This document shows positions 55,278 through 63,208 of a DNA stretch of 64,000 nt, one piece after another. The notes beneath the pieces were generated by a model that did not search any database, had not been told where the DNA came from, and saw only the letters and a program-made list of their open reading frames with translations. The translations under genes and the position numbers were made by a program. Source of the DNA: CAIYQJ01 sp963717255 (lineage in GTDB: Bacteria > Chloroflexota > Limnocylindria > Limnocylindrales > CSP1-4). Numbering within the stretch: the first letter of the stretch is position 1; every line of letters starts with the position of its first letter. The stretch spans positions 1 to 64,000 of the forward strand of contig CAVQVT010000001.1 of the NCBI GenBank assembly GCA_963717255.1, written 5' to 3'.

Positions 55278-56678
55278 ATGCCTCGTCGTGTCGTCATCCG
55301 TGCCGACGGTGCCGCGCGTGGCAACCCCGGCCCCGCCTCGGCCGGCGCGGTCGTCATCGACGCCGACGGGGACGCTGCTGCCGCGCGGCGGCCGGACGCC
55401 GCGCCGCTCGCGACGGTGAGCGAGTACCTGGGCCGCCGGACGAACAACGTCGCCGAGTACACCGCCGTCATCCTGGCCCTGGACGTGGCGGCGGCGCTCG
55501 GCGCGCGCGAGGCGGAGCTGATCCTCGACTCGAACCTGGTCGTCGAGCAGCTCTCCGGGCGATGGAGGGTGAAGGACGCCAAGCTCGCGGCGCTCCACGC
55601 CGACGCTCTCACGCGGCTGCGGGCACTGGACGCCTGGTCGGCCCGGCAGGAGCCGCGGGCCCGGAACCACGCGGCAGACGCGCTCGCGAACGAGGCGATC
55701 GACCGAGCCCTCGCCGGCGGTCCTGCGTCCGTCATCCGGATGCCCGGCGGCGGGGGCGAGGCGGTGGAGACGGGCGCCGGGAACCCCGGGCGCCCGCGCG
55801 GGAGCGCGGAGCCCGGCGCGGGTCCGGTGTCGCGGCCCGGCATCTGGGGGGCCGAGCCGGAGCTCGAGCCCGGGTTCGACCCCGGCGACGCCGGTCCGGA
55901 CCCGGGCGACCTGACCGTCACGATCCTGGGCAGTGGGACGAGCGGCGGTGTGCCGCGGATCGCGTGCGGATGCCCCACCTGCACCTCGACGGATCCCCGC
56001 GACCGTCGGACGCGCGCCTCGGTGCTCCTCGCCTTCGACGAGCGGCGGGTGCTCATCGACGCCGGCCCCGACCTCCGCGCCCAGGCGCTCCGGGAGGGTC
56101 TCGACCGGGTCGACGCCGTCCTCCTCACGCACGAGCATGCCGACGCGATCGGCGGGCTCGACGACCTGCGACGCTTCAACGAGCTGCACGGCGGCTACCT
56201 GGATGTCCGGACCTATCCGGACAGCCTCGCGATCGTCGTGGACCGGTTCCGGTACGCGTTCACCCCGGGCCAGCTGCGGTTCGCCGGTCTGCCGATGCTC
56301 CGGCCGGTCGAGCTCGCCGGCCCGTTCCTCGTCGGCGGACGACGGTTCGTCCCGGTCCCGGTGGTCCACGGAGAGCGCGTCATCGCCGGGTACCGGACGG
56401 GTGGGTTCGCGTACTGCTCGGACGTCCAGCGCATCGACCCGGACGGGCGCGTCCTGCTCCGCGGCCTGGACACGCTGGTGGTCTCGGCTCTTCGCGACGT
56501 CCCGCACCCGGCGCACCAGACGGTGGACGAGGCGCTTGCGCTCGTCGCGGACCTGCGTCCCCGCCGCGCCGTCCTGACCCACCTCGACCACGACCTCACC
56601 CACGCCGCAGTCTCCGCGAGGCTGCCCCCGGGCGTGGAGGTGGCCTGGGACGGCCTGACCGTCCGCGTCCCGGCGTAG
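55278..56678 (+). CDS. RNase HI domain fused to PhnP-like metallo-beta-lactamase domain
   Basis: One uninterrupted 466-residue protein carries two nuclease-like domains. Residues 1-145 are RNase HI: Asp in VIRADGAARGNPGPASAGAV, Glu in NNVAEYTAVILAL, Asp in AELILDSNLVVEQLSGRW, and Asp in NHAADALANEAID make the DEDD set. A Gly/Pro linker (about residues 155-208) leads to an MBL-fold domain: TVTILGSGTSGGVPRIACGC, LIDAGPDLRAQA, LLTHEHADAIGGLDDLR and TGGFAYCSDVQR, resembling PhnP-type cyclic phosphodiesterases. Mycobacterial RNase HI is fused to a phosphatase-like domain instead; this pairing is one I do not recall. RNase P RNA lies immediately downstream. Start ATG 55278. Confidence 0.87.
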   Translation: MPRRVVIRADGAARGNPGPASAGAVVIDADGDAAAARRPDAAPLATVSEYLGRRTNNVAEYTAVILALDVAAALGAREAELILDSNLVVEQLSGRWRVKDAKLAALHADALTRLRALDAWSARQEPRARNHAADALANEAIDRALAGGPASVIRMPGGGGEAVETGAGNPGRPRGSAEPGAGPVSRPGIWGAEPELEPGFDPGDAGPDPGDLTVTILGSGTSGGVPRIACGCPTCTSTDPRDRRTRASVLLAFDERRVLIDAGPDLRAQALREGLDRVDAVLLTHEHADAIGGLDDLRRFNELHGGYLDVRTYPDSLAIVVDRFRYAFTPGQLRFAGLPMLRPVELAGPFLVGGRRFVPVPVVHGERVIAGYRTGGFAYCSDVQRIDPDGRVLLRGLDTLVVSALRDVPHPAHQTVDEALALVADLRPRRAVLTHLDHDLTHAAVSARLPPGVEVAWDGLTVRVPA

Positions 56679-56707
56679 GGCGCGCGGGCCCCGTGCGGGT
56701 CCGGGTG

Positions 56708-56713
56708 TACGAT
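56708..56713 (+). promoter_or_regulatory. -10-like element of rnpB
   Basis: TACGAT lies about eight bases before the predicted 5' end of the RNase P RNA. No clear -35 is visible. Confidence 0.35.
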
Positions 56714-56716
56714 CGG

Positions 56717-57080
56717 CCGGCCAGCGAGGCGACCGGACGGTCGCGCGCCCGAGCGGGTCCGCCCGCTCGGGCGTGAGGAAAGTCCGAGCTCCACAGCGCG
56801 GGGTAGCGGGTAACGCCCGTCCGCCGCGAGGCGAGGACCAGCGCCACAGAGACGAGTCCGCCGGCCGGCTCCGGCCGACCGGCGGGGTGAAACGCGGCAA
56901 GCTCTACCTGGAGCAAGGCCAAGTAGGAGGGCGATGTCCCGGTCCGCCGGGACGACGGGTGCGCTGCCCGGCCCTCGGGTCGGCCGCACGAGCCGGCGGG
57001 CGACCGCCGGCCTCAGATGGATGACCGTCGCCGCGGGCGACCGCGGTACAGAACTCGGCTTACAGGTCGGCTCGCTGGCT
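56717..57080 (+). ncRNA. rnpB: RNase P RNA (class A)
   Basis: Conserved regions are visible in order: GAGGAAAGTCCGAGCTCCAC (CR I), CCACAGAGACGAG, GGGTGAAACGCGGCAAGCTC, AAGTAGGAGGGCGATG, GATGGATGACCGTCG and ACAGAACTCGGCTTACAGG (CR V). The P1 helix pairs CCAGCGAG near 56721 with CTCGCTGG near 57071. It is the catalytic RNA that trims tRNA 5' leaders. The exact ends are estimated from P1. It follows the RNase HI fusion gene by about 40 bases. Confidence 0.93.
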
Positions 57081-57117
57081 CGACCCCCCGGCCGCATGCC
57101 GTCGTCGCGCGGCGCAC

Positions 57118-57170
57118 GCGCGAAGCGGTGCGCCGCGCGAAGCGGTGCGCCCGCGCGAAGCGGTGCGCCC
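57118..57170. repeat. Three tandem 17-18-bp repeats
   Basis: GCGCGAAGCGGTGCGCC begins at 57118, 57135 and 57153. The last copy doubles as the left arm of the hairpin listed next. Confidence 0.8.
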
Positions 57171-57185
57171 GCGCACCGCTTCGCG
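57154..57185. terminator. 14-bp perfect hairpin between rnpB and a convergent gene
   Basis: CGCGAAGCGGTGCG (57154-57167) pairs exactly with CGCACCGCTTCGCG (57172-57185) around CCCG. It sits between convergent rnpB and the Cys-rich gene, so it can terminate both. Confidence 0.7.
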
Positions 57186-57191
57186 GGCCGG

Positions 57192-57431
57192 TCAGTCCTC
57201 GTCGGGGCGGAAGATCCCGTCGGCGGTGCAGGCGTTGCACACCTCGATGGCGGCGGCCATGTCGCCGATCGGGTGGGCCACGCGGAGGCGCGGATGCAGG
57301 CACTGCACGTCGTACTCGGAGGCACCCGGAAGCACGCAGGCCACGCGCCGGTACTGGCACCGCCGGATCCTCGGATTCGCGAGGGTCGACGTCGCCGGCG
57401 CTGGTGTCGCGAGGGCCCTGATCCCGGTCAT
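57192..57431 (-). CDS. Small Cys-rich protein of unknown function
   Basis: The 79-residue protein from ATG 57431 has NPRIRRCQYRRVACVLPGAS, EYDVQCLHPRLRVAHPIGDM and EVCNACTADGIFRPDED. Five Cys in a C-X6-C, C, C-X2-C arrangement could bind zinc or a cluster, or form disulfides. A longer open frame to 57488 lacks a better start. I do not recognise the family, but the compositional balance argues that it is real. It converges on rnpB. Confidence 0.55.
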   Translation of the reverse strand: MTGIRALATPAPATSTLANPRIRRCQYRRVACVLPGASEYDVQCLHPRLRVAHPIGDMAAAIEVCNACTADGIFRPDED

Positions 57432-57546
57432 GGACTCACGAGACTCCGCTTGGGCGCCGAACGGTAGCACCCGCTCGTCCCGTTCCACAAGGGGCCGGAC
57501 GTACTAGACTCGCGGACGTTCGGAGGTCGCACGACCCGGAGGTGAT

Positions 57547-58380
57547 GTGATCGAGGCGCGCGACGGAGTCCCCGCCCCGGGCGAGCGACAGGAAGGACGG
57601 CCCGAGCCGCTCGGTCCTTCGTCGCCTGCGCCCGCCGCGTCCGGGACCTGCTGCCCGTTCCTCTCCTCGATCGATGTCGACGACCGGGTCGGGGGGCCGC
57701 GGCCGACGCCCGACACGGCCAACCGCTGTCTGTCGACGGGCGAGCCGGCCGCAGCCTCCGCCAGCGACCAGCGGGCGCTCTGCCTCACCGCGGACCACCC
57801 GGCGTGCGCGAGGTTCGTCGCGGCCACGCACTCGAGTCGCGAGCCCCAGGCCGGACCCGCCCGCGGCAGGCGTCTCTCCGGCCCGATCCTGGCCGCGGTC
57901 GCCGTCCTCATCCTGGCCGCCGCGCTGGCGGGCGTCTCTCTCGCCGCGAACGGCGACCTCTCGGTCGGTCTCGGCGGGGCGTCGCCGTCGCCACCGGCGA
58001 CCGCCTCCGCGCCGGCCGCCGCGGCGACGGCCTCCCTCTCCGCGCCGGCCGCCGCGGCGACCGCGGTCCCGGCCGTCACCCCGGCCCCGACGGCCGTCTT
58101 GACGGCCACTCCGGCGCCCACGGCGGCCGTCGCGGCCGTGACCTCGGCACCACCGACGCCGACCCCGACACCGAAGCCGAGGAAGTACCGGGGGCTCACG
58201 CCCTGCCCGGGCGAGGCCGACTGCTACATCTACATCGTCAGGTCGGGGGACGCGCTCGGCGCGATCGCGGATCGCTACGGGCTCGGGCTGGACGAGGTGC
58301 TCGCCCGGAACCCGTCGATCAGGGACCCCGGCCTGATCGTCCGCGGCCAGGAGATCCGCCTGCCCACGCCGAGGAACTGA
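57547..58380 (+). CDS. LysM-domain membrane protein with Cys-rich N-terminus
   Basis: This 277-residue protein starts at GTG 57547, which has an unusually perfect ribosome site (GGAGGTGAT). Residues about 33-90 carry a spaced Cys/Pro pattern: GTCCPFLSSIDVDD, NRCLSTG, ALCLTADHPACARF. A single transmembrane helix (ILAAVAVLILAAALAGVSLA) is at about 112-131. A Thr/Pro/Ala stalk leads to a C-terminal LysM domain (YIVRSGDALGAIADRYGLGL.., then RGQEIRLPTP), which would bind peptidoglycan outside the cell. The N-terminal module therefore faces the cytoplasm. It may be linked to the MoxR operon that follows. Confidence 0.8.
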   Translation: MIEARDGVPAPGERQEGRPEPLGPSSPAPAASGTCCPFLSSIDVDDRVGGPRPTPDTANRCLSTGEPAAASASDQRALCLTADHPACARFVAATHSSREPQAGPARGRRLSGPILAAVAVLILAAALAGVSLAANGDLSVGLGGASPSPPATASAPAAAATASLSAPAAAATAVPAVTPAPTAVLTATPAPTAAVAAVTSAPPTPTPTPKPRKYRGLTPCPGEADCYIYIVRSGDALGAIADRYGLGLDEVLARNPSIRDPGLIVRGQEIRLPTPRN

Positions 58381-58494
58381 CGGGCGGGTGGGCGACGAGT
58401 CCGTCCCGGCGGCGGGCGGGTCACCTCGGCCCCAGGCGGGCGGACGTACCATCGGGTTGGACGAGCGTGACCGTCGGACAGGTGGAGGTTCTCC

Positions 58495-59472
58495 GTGGAG
58501 ACGACGCCCGAGACGCGCCGGACCGACGCCGTGGCGGTGGGCCGGCTGTGGGTCCGCCTCCGAGATGCGGTCGCCGTCGCCGTCGTGGACGCCGAGCGCG
58601 CCACACGGCTGCTCGCCGTCGCTCTGCTCGCCGACGGGCATGCGCTCGTCGAGGACGTGCCGGGGGTGGGGAAGACCGTCCTTGCCAAGGCGTTCAGCCG
58701 GGCGCTCGGTCTCGGCTTCGCCCGCGTCCAGGGGACGCCGGACCTCCTGCCGGGCGACGTGACGGGGAGCAGCGTGCTCCAGGCGGGCGAGTTCCGCTTC
58801 GTGCCCGGCCCGATCTTCACGAACGTCCTCCTCGTCGACGAGATCAACCGCGCGACCCCGCGCACCCAGTCGGGGCTCCTCGAGGCGATGCAGGAGCGGC
58901 AGGTCTCGGTGGACGGCCGGACCCATCCGCTGCCCGACCCGTTCCTGGTGCTCGCCACCGAGAACCCGATCGAGCTCGAGGGGACATTCGCCCTGCCGGA
59001 GGCGCAGGTGGACCGCTTCCTCGTGCGTGTCGCGCTCGGATACCCGACCGAGGACGGCGAGCGGGCGATCGCGCGGCGGTACCGGGCGAGCCACGAGCCG
59101 CTCGACGCGGTGCCGATGGTCGCGGAGGCGGTCGCCGTGCTCGCCGCGCGCGAGACGGCCCGGACGGTGCTCGTGTCGGACGACGTGGAGGCGTACGTGG
59201 TCGCCGTCTGCCGTGCGACGCGGGATCACCCGGACCTCCGCCTCGGGGCGAGCCCGCGGGCGAGCGTCGGCCTCTACCGGGCGAGTCAGGCGTGGGCCGC
59301 CCTCGACGGTCGCGCATTCGTCCTGCCGGACGACGTCGCCGCAGTGGCCCCCGCGGTGCTCGCGCACCGCCTGCTGCTCGACCTGGACCGCGAGCTCGCC
59401 GGGGCGACCGGGGATCGCGTGCTCGGCGAGGTCCTCTCGGCCGTCCGCCTCCCGATCCCACCCCGGCCATGA
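58495..59472 (+). CDS. MoxR-family AAA ATPase
   Basis: This 325-residue AAA+ chaperone-like ATPase has Walker A HALVEDVPGVGKTVLAKAFS, Walker B NVLLVDEINRATPRTQSGLL, sensor 1 VLATENPIELEGTFALPEAQ, and arginine-finger region VDRFLVRVALGYP. MoxR proteins typically act with a DUF58 protein to activate or assemble other factors. GTG 58495 has GGAGG upstream. It overlaps the DUF58 start by ATGA. Confidence 0.92.
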   Translation: METTPETRRTDAVAVGRLWVRLRDAVAVAVVDAERATRLLAVALLADGHALVEDVPGVGKTVLAKAFSRALGLGFARVQGTPDLLPGDVTGSSVLQAGEFRFVPGPIFTNVLLVDEINRATPRTQSGLLEAMQERQVSVDGRTHPLPDPFLVLATENPIELEGTFALPEAQVDRFLVRVALGYPTEDGERAIARRYRASHEPLDAVPMVAEAVAVLAARETARTVLVSDDVEAYVVAVCRATRDHPDLRLGASPRASVGLYRASQAWAALDGRAFVLPDDVAAVAPAVLAHRLLLDLDRELAGATGDRVLGEVLSAVRLPIPPRP

Positions 59473-60701
59473 GCGCCGGCGTGCTGGCGGCGGGCGGGCT
59501 CGTCGTCGCCGGCGTGGTGCTCGGGATGCCGGGGCTCGGTCTCGTCGGCATCCTCGCCCTCTGCATCGAGGGGATGGGGCGCCTGACCGCGCGCGTCGGT
59601 CTCCACGGTGTCACCTTCGAGCGCCGCCTCGCGCGCGACCGGATGGTCTGGGGGGACGAGATCCCGCTCGATCTCGTCGTGCGGAACGGCAAGCTCCTGC
59701 CGCTCGCGCTGCTGGTGGCCGAGAGCGTCGTGAGCGACGGGGTGGCCGTGTGGGGCAGGGACCTCGCCGCCGCCGAGCGGCCGGGCTGGTTCGCCGTCCG
59801 CGACGCCTGGACGCTCGCCTGGTACGAGCGCGTGGTCCGCCACCTGCGCCTGGTGGGGGAGCGGCGCGGGCGGTTCGTGCTGGGGCCGACGCGCCTCACG
59901 GTCGCGGACATCTTCGGCCGGGACGCCGCACGGACGACGATCGACGGGGAGCTCGCGTACGTGGTGCGGCCACGGACCGTCGCCGTGCGCGACCGGGGGC
60001 GGGCGCGGGCCCCCCTCGGGCGCCGGCGTGCGCCTGCCGGCATCCACGAGGAGCCGACGCTGTTCGCCGGCGTGCGGCCCTACCGCGCCGGCGACCCGCC
60101 GCGCCGGATCCACTGGCGGGCCACCGCTCGGACGGGCGAGCCGGTGAGCCGCCGCTACGACGCGCCGCGTGCCCGCGAGGCCTTCATCGCCCTCGACGTC
60201 CAGACCGTCGACGGGCCGTACTGGCGCCGCGACGCCGTGGAGGCGCGGCTCGAGGATCTCGCCGTGGTCGCCGCCTCCCTCGCCCGCGCGCTCCTCCGCG
60301 ACGGCGTGGCCACCGGCTTCGCCGCCGCCGCGTACACGGGCCGGCGCGAGCGTCTCGCCTGGATCGCGCCGCGCTCCGGCCCGGACCGGCTCGCCGCGAT
60401 CGCCGACGCGCTCGGGCGGATGGGTCCGCACCCGTCCGCGCCGTTCGAGAACGTCCTCGCCCGGATCCCGCGCACGATCCCGCCCGGTGCGACCGTCCAC
60501 GTCCTCACCGCGCGCGACCCGGCCCCGTACCTCGTCACGCTGCGGCGGCTCGCCGCCGCCGGGTACGACGTGCGGCTCGTGCTCGTGGGGGCGACGGCGG
60601 CCGCGACCGCCGGGCGGGCCGGGCGAGCGGGGATCGCGGCCGTCGTCGCGACCCTCGATCCCGACTGGCGCACCGCCGCCTCCGTCGAGCTGGCGGCCTG
60701 A
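59469..60701 (+). CDS. DUF58 domain protein
   Basis: This intact 410-residue protein has two N-terminal hydrophobic helices, then a beta-rich part (FERRLARDRMVWGDEIPLDL, RRGRFVLGPTRLTVADIFG). The DUF58 core follows: FAGVRPYRAGDPPRRIHWRA and SRRYDAPRAREAFIALDVQT, a von Willebrand A-like fold. DUF58 proteins partner MoxR ATPases. It is coupled to the moxR gene upstream and lies three bases from the next gene. Confidence 0.9.
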   Translation: MSAGVLAAGGLVVAGVVLGMPGLGLVGILALCIEGMGRLTARVGLHGVTFERRLARDRMVWGDEIPLDLVVRNGKLLPLALLVAESVVSDGVAVWGRDLAAAERPGWFAVRDAWTLAWYERVVRHLRLVGERRGRFVLGPTRLTVADIFGRDAARTTIDGELAYVVRPRTVAVRDRGRARAPLGRRRAPAGIHEEPTLFAGVRPYRAGDPPRRIHWRATARTGEPVSRRYDAPRAREAFIALDVQTVDGPYWRRDAVEARLEDLAVVAASLARALLRDGVATGFAAAAYTGRRERLAWIAPRSGPDRLAAIADALGRMGPHPSAPFENVLARIPRTIPPGATVHVLTARDPAPYLVTLRRLAAAGYDVRLVLVGATAAATAGRAGRAGIAAVVATLDPDWRTAASVELAA

Positions 60702-60704
60702 GCG

Positions 60705-62363
60705 ATGACGACCGCAGCCCGGCGCCGGCCGCTCGCGGCCGATCTCGTGGTCCCCGTCCTCGACTCTGTCGTCGAAGGGTCGTGGATCGCGCTCGTCTAC
60801 GTCACGGTGCAGGTCGCCCTCGCCCACGCACCGGCCGCGCTCGGGCCGCTCTCGTTCGCGATCGCGGCCGGTCTCGGTCTCGCGTGGGCGCGCGCGGCGC
60901 GCGGACGGCTGGCCGGGACCGGCGCTTTCGCCCTCCTCACGCTCCTGGCCGGGCTCGTCGGATGGCTGGCCGACCCGGACGTGCGCGCCGCGCTGGCCGC
61001 CGCCATCGGGTCGGGTGGATACCACGCCCTCGAGACGGCGGTCACGACCAACGCCGCGGGATGGCTGCTCGCCCTCGCGGTCGTTCGTGGCGCGAGCCAC
61101 GGGGCGCGGGTGCGCGACGAGGAGCGGACCGGGCGGCTCCTGGGACGGATCCTTCTCCTCGCGGTCCCGTGGGCCGTCGGGCTCGCGTTCGCCGGCGACG
61201 ACCGACCGGCGTTCATCGCGCAGGCGACGCTCTGCACGCTCCTCTTCGCCGGTGCCGGCCTGCTCGCGGTGGGTCTCGGCCGCCTCGAGACGTACGGCGC
61301 GGCGGCGGGCGTGGACTGGCGTCAGAACCGGTCGTGGGTCGCGGTGGTCGCGATCGTCGTCGCGCTCATGCTGGCCGTCTCGCTCCCGGCGGCGTTCCTC
61401 GTCGGCGCACCGCCCCTCGCGATCGTCGATGCCGCGTGGGTCTCGTTGGCCGTGGTCGTCGGCCTCTTCGGCGCGGTGGTCGGGACGGTCGGCGCCCCGA
61501 TCCTCGCGGGCTTCGAGGCGCTGATGAACGCCCTGCCGACGCCACAGCCGACGCCGCTGCCGTCCGCCTCGGCCCCGCCGGTCGGGGTCGGCGACGTCGC
61601 GCCGGTCCAGGGTGACCCGCGCATCGGCCTGACGCTGGCGATCCTCGCGCTCGTCGCCATCTCGATCCTCCTGGTGGCCATCGTCGCGCGGATCCGGACG
61701 GGGTCCCCACGGGCGACGCGGACGGCCGCCGCGCCGTCACCGGTCGAGGAGCGGTCGATCGAGCGGCCGCGTCTGCGGGTCAGCTTCCCGGCCGTCCGTC
61801 TGCCGCGCCCGCGGAGGGCGCCCGCGACCGCCTCCGACGCCTACCTGGCGCTCCTCGACGATCTCGACGACGACGCCGCTCTCGCGCGCTGCCCATCGGA
61901 GACCCCCCGTGCCCATGCGGAGCGCCTCGGTGGACGCGGTCCGATGGGGCCGGCTCCGGGCCAGCTGGCCAGGGCGGCGGCGTCCCACGAGCTTCCCGCC
62001 CGCCCGTCCGCGCCCGAGGTGGGCGTGGACATGCTCGCCGCGGACTGGGCGTTCGGCGGCCGCGGCGGCCGCGGGCACCTCGGGGAGCTGGCCGCCGCCG
62101 AACGCGCGGCGCAGGCGGCGCGCCGCGCCGCCGCAGCGGGTGGTGGCGCCACGTCGGGCGAGGGCGGCGGCGGCGCGGCGCGCCCGCCGGCGGCCGACCC
62201 GCGCACCCGCCGCGACCTGGGGCTCCTCGTCGCCGACTGGGAGCTGGCGCGCTACGCCGGGCGCGCGCTGACCGCGGCCGAGGACGCGCGCGGCGTGGCG
62301 CGGTGGAGACGTCTCCGGACGACGCTCCGCCGCGGCGCGGGGAGGGGGAACCGGCCCGGATAG
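60705..62363 (+). CDS. Multi-pass membrane protein with DUF4129-like C-terminus
   Basis: This 552-residue third member of the MoxR/DUF58 operon has about eight hydrophobic helices between residues 20 and 335, including VVAIVVALMLAVSLPAAFLV and LTLAILALVAISILLVAIVA. The C-terminal cytoplasmic part has DAYLALLDDLDDDAALARC and ETPRAHAERL, then LVADWELARYAGRALTAAED, the pattern of DUF4129. Transglutaminase-like sequence normally found in such partners is absent. The role is probably envelope assembly with MoxR. Confidence 0.75.
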   Translation: MTTAARRRPLAADLVVPVLDSVVEGSWIALVYVTVQVALAHAPAALGPLSFAIAAGLGLAWARAARGRLAGTGAFALLTLLAGLVGWLADPDVRAALAAAIGSGGYHALETAVTTNAAGWLLALAVVRGASHGARVRDEERTGRLLGRILLLAVPWAVGLAFAGDDRPAFIAQATLCTLLFAGAGLLAVGLGRLETYGAAAGVDWRQNRSWVAVVAIVVALMLAVSLPAAFLVGAPPLAIVDAAWVSLAVVVGLFGAVVGTVGAPILAGFEALMNALPTPQPTPLPSASAPPVGVGDVAPVQGDPRIGLTLAILALVAISILLVAIVARIRTGSPRATRTAAAPSPVEERSIERPRLRVSFPAVRLPRPRRAPATASDAYLALLDDLDDDAALARCPSETPRAHAERLGGRGPMGPAPGQLARAAASHELPARPSAPEVGVDMLAADWAFGGRGGRGHLGELAAAERAAQAARRAAAAGGGATSGEGGGGAARPPAADPRTRRDLGLLVADWELARYAGRALTAAEDARGVARWRRLRTTLRRGAGRGNRPG

Positions 62364-62599
62364 CCGCCGCCCCGGGGCCGGTCTCGGGCCCGGGCAGGTC
62401 GCCGCCATGGCGGGAGGACGTCGGTCGGGGCGCGCGTCGCGTCCAGACCGTGCATGACATGCGCGGCCCACGCCACCCCTGCGTCCGTCGCCCTCGTGCT
62501 CCGCCTCGTCCCGCGCTCGGCACAGGGCCCCACGACGGCCCTCGCGCCCTGCCTCGCCGCATCCCCCGCCCCGGTGGGGAGGGACCCGTCGATCGACCA

Positions 62600-62627
62600 T
62601 TGACGGCGCGACATCGGGGTGTAGAAT
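62600..62627 (+). promoter_or_regulatory. Sigma-70-type promoter of mraZ
   Basis: The -35 TTGACG (62600-62605) and -10 TAGAAT (62622-62627) are separated by 16 bases, predicting a start near 62634, ten bases upstream of the MraZ boxes. Confidence 0.6.
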
Positions 62628-62643
62628 GCACCGAAATGGCATG

Positions 62644-62686
62644 AAGTGGTGCCAAGTGGGGAACCAGGCGGGCGCCCTGGTGGGGG
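62644..62686 (+). promoter_or_regulatory. MraZ operator: G-rich repeats one helical turn apart
   Basis: AAGTGGTGCC (62644-62653) and AAGTGGGGAA (62654-62663) are exact 10-bp neighbours, followed by GGCGGG and TGGTGGGGG at about the same period. This matches the TGGGN direct repeats bound by MraZ at its own promoter. Confidence 0.65.
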
Positions 62687-62723
62687 AAGCATCCCGCGTG
62701 GTGAGAGGCAGGGGACGCGGCGC

Positions 62724-63152
62724 GTGTTCACCGGTGAGTACCGGCACTCGGTGGATGACAAGGGACGGCTTGCCGTCCCCGCGCGATTCCGCGCCCAGCT
62801 CGACGACGGTGCGTTCGTCAGCCGCTGGATCGACGCCTGCCTCGCGATCTTCCCCCGGCGCGACTGGGACGAGCTCGCCGAGAAGGTGAGGGCGCTCCCG
62901 CTCGCGGACGCTGGTGCCCGCACGTTCTCGCGGTTCCTGTTCGCAGGCGCGTTCGAGGTGGACCTCGACCGCCAGGGTCGGATCGTCGTGCCGGCCCGCC
63001 TGCGCGACTGGGCCAAGCTCGAGAACGAGGCGGTCGTGGTGGGCTCGCGGGACCACCTGGAGATCTGGGCCCCGGCTCGGTGGGACGTCTACCGAGCGGA
63101 GATGGAGTCTCCGGATGCGCTCCTGCAGCACCTGGCCGGGCTGGGCATCTAG
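62724..63152 (+). CDS. mraZ: Transcriptional regulator MraZ
   Basis: This intact 142-residue protein has two AbrB/SpoVT-like halves: FTGEYRHSVDDKGRLAVPAR and FEVDLDRQGRIVVPARLRDW. MraZ controls the division and cell-wall (dcw) cluster that starts with it. GTG 62724 is the family start; the frame upstream is open but spans the operator. rsmH follows. Confidence 0.95.
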   Translation: MFTGEYRHSVDDKGRLAVPARFRAQLDDGAFVSRWIDACLAIFPRRDWDELAEKVRALPLADAGARTFSRFLFAGAFEVDLDRQGRIVVPARLRDWAKLENEAVVVGSRDHLEIWAPARWDVYRAEMESPDALLQHLAGLGI

Positions 63153-63208
63153 CGCACGAGATGGGCTTCCAGGATCCGCTCGGATCCGTACGTGAGGGTG
63201 ATGGAGTG

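Noticed and set aside
52685..56179. 1,160-codon antisense open frame across sdhAB and the RNase HI fusion
   Set aside because: Mirror of high-GC codon usage on the plus strand; no protein-like pattern.
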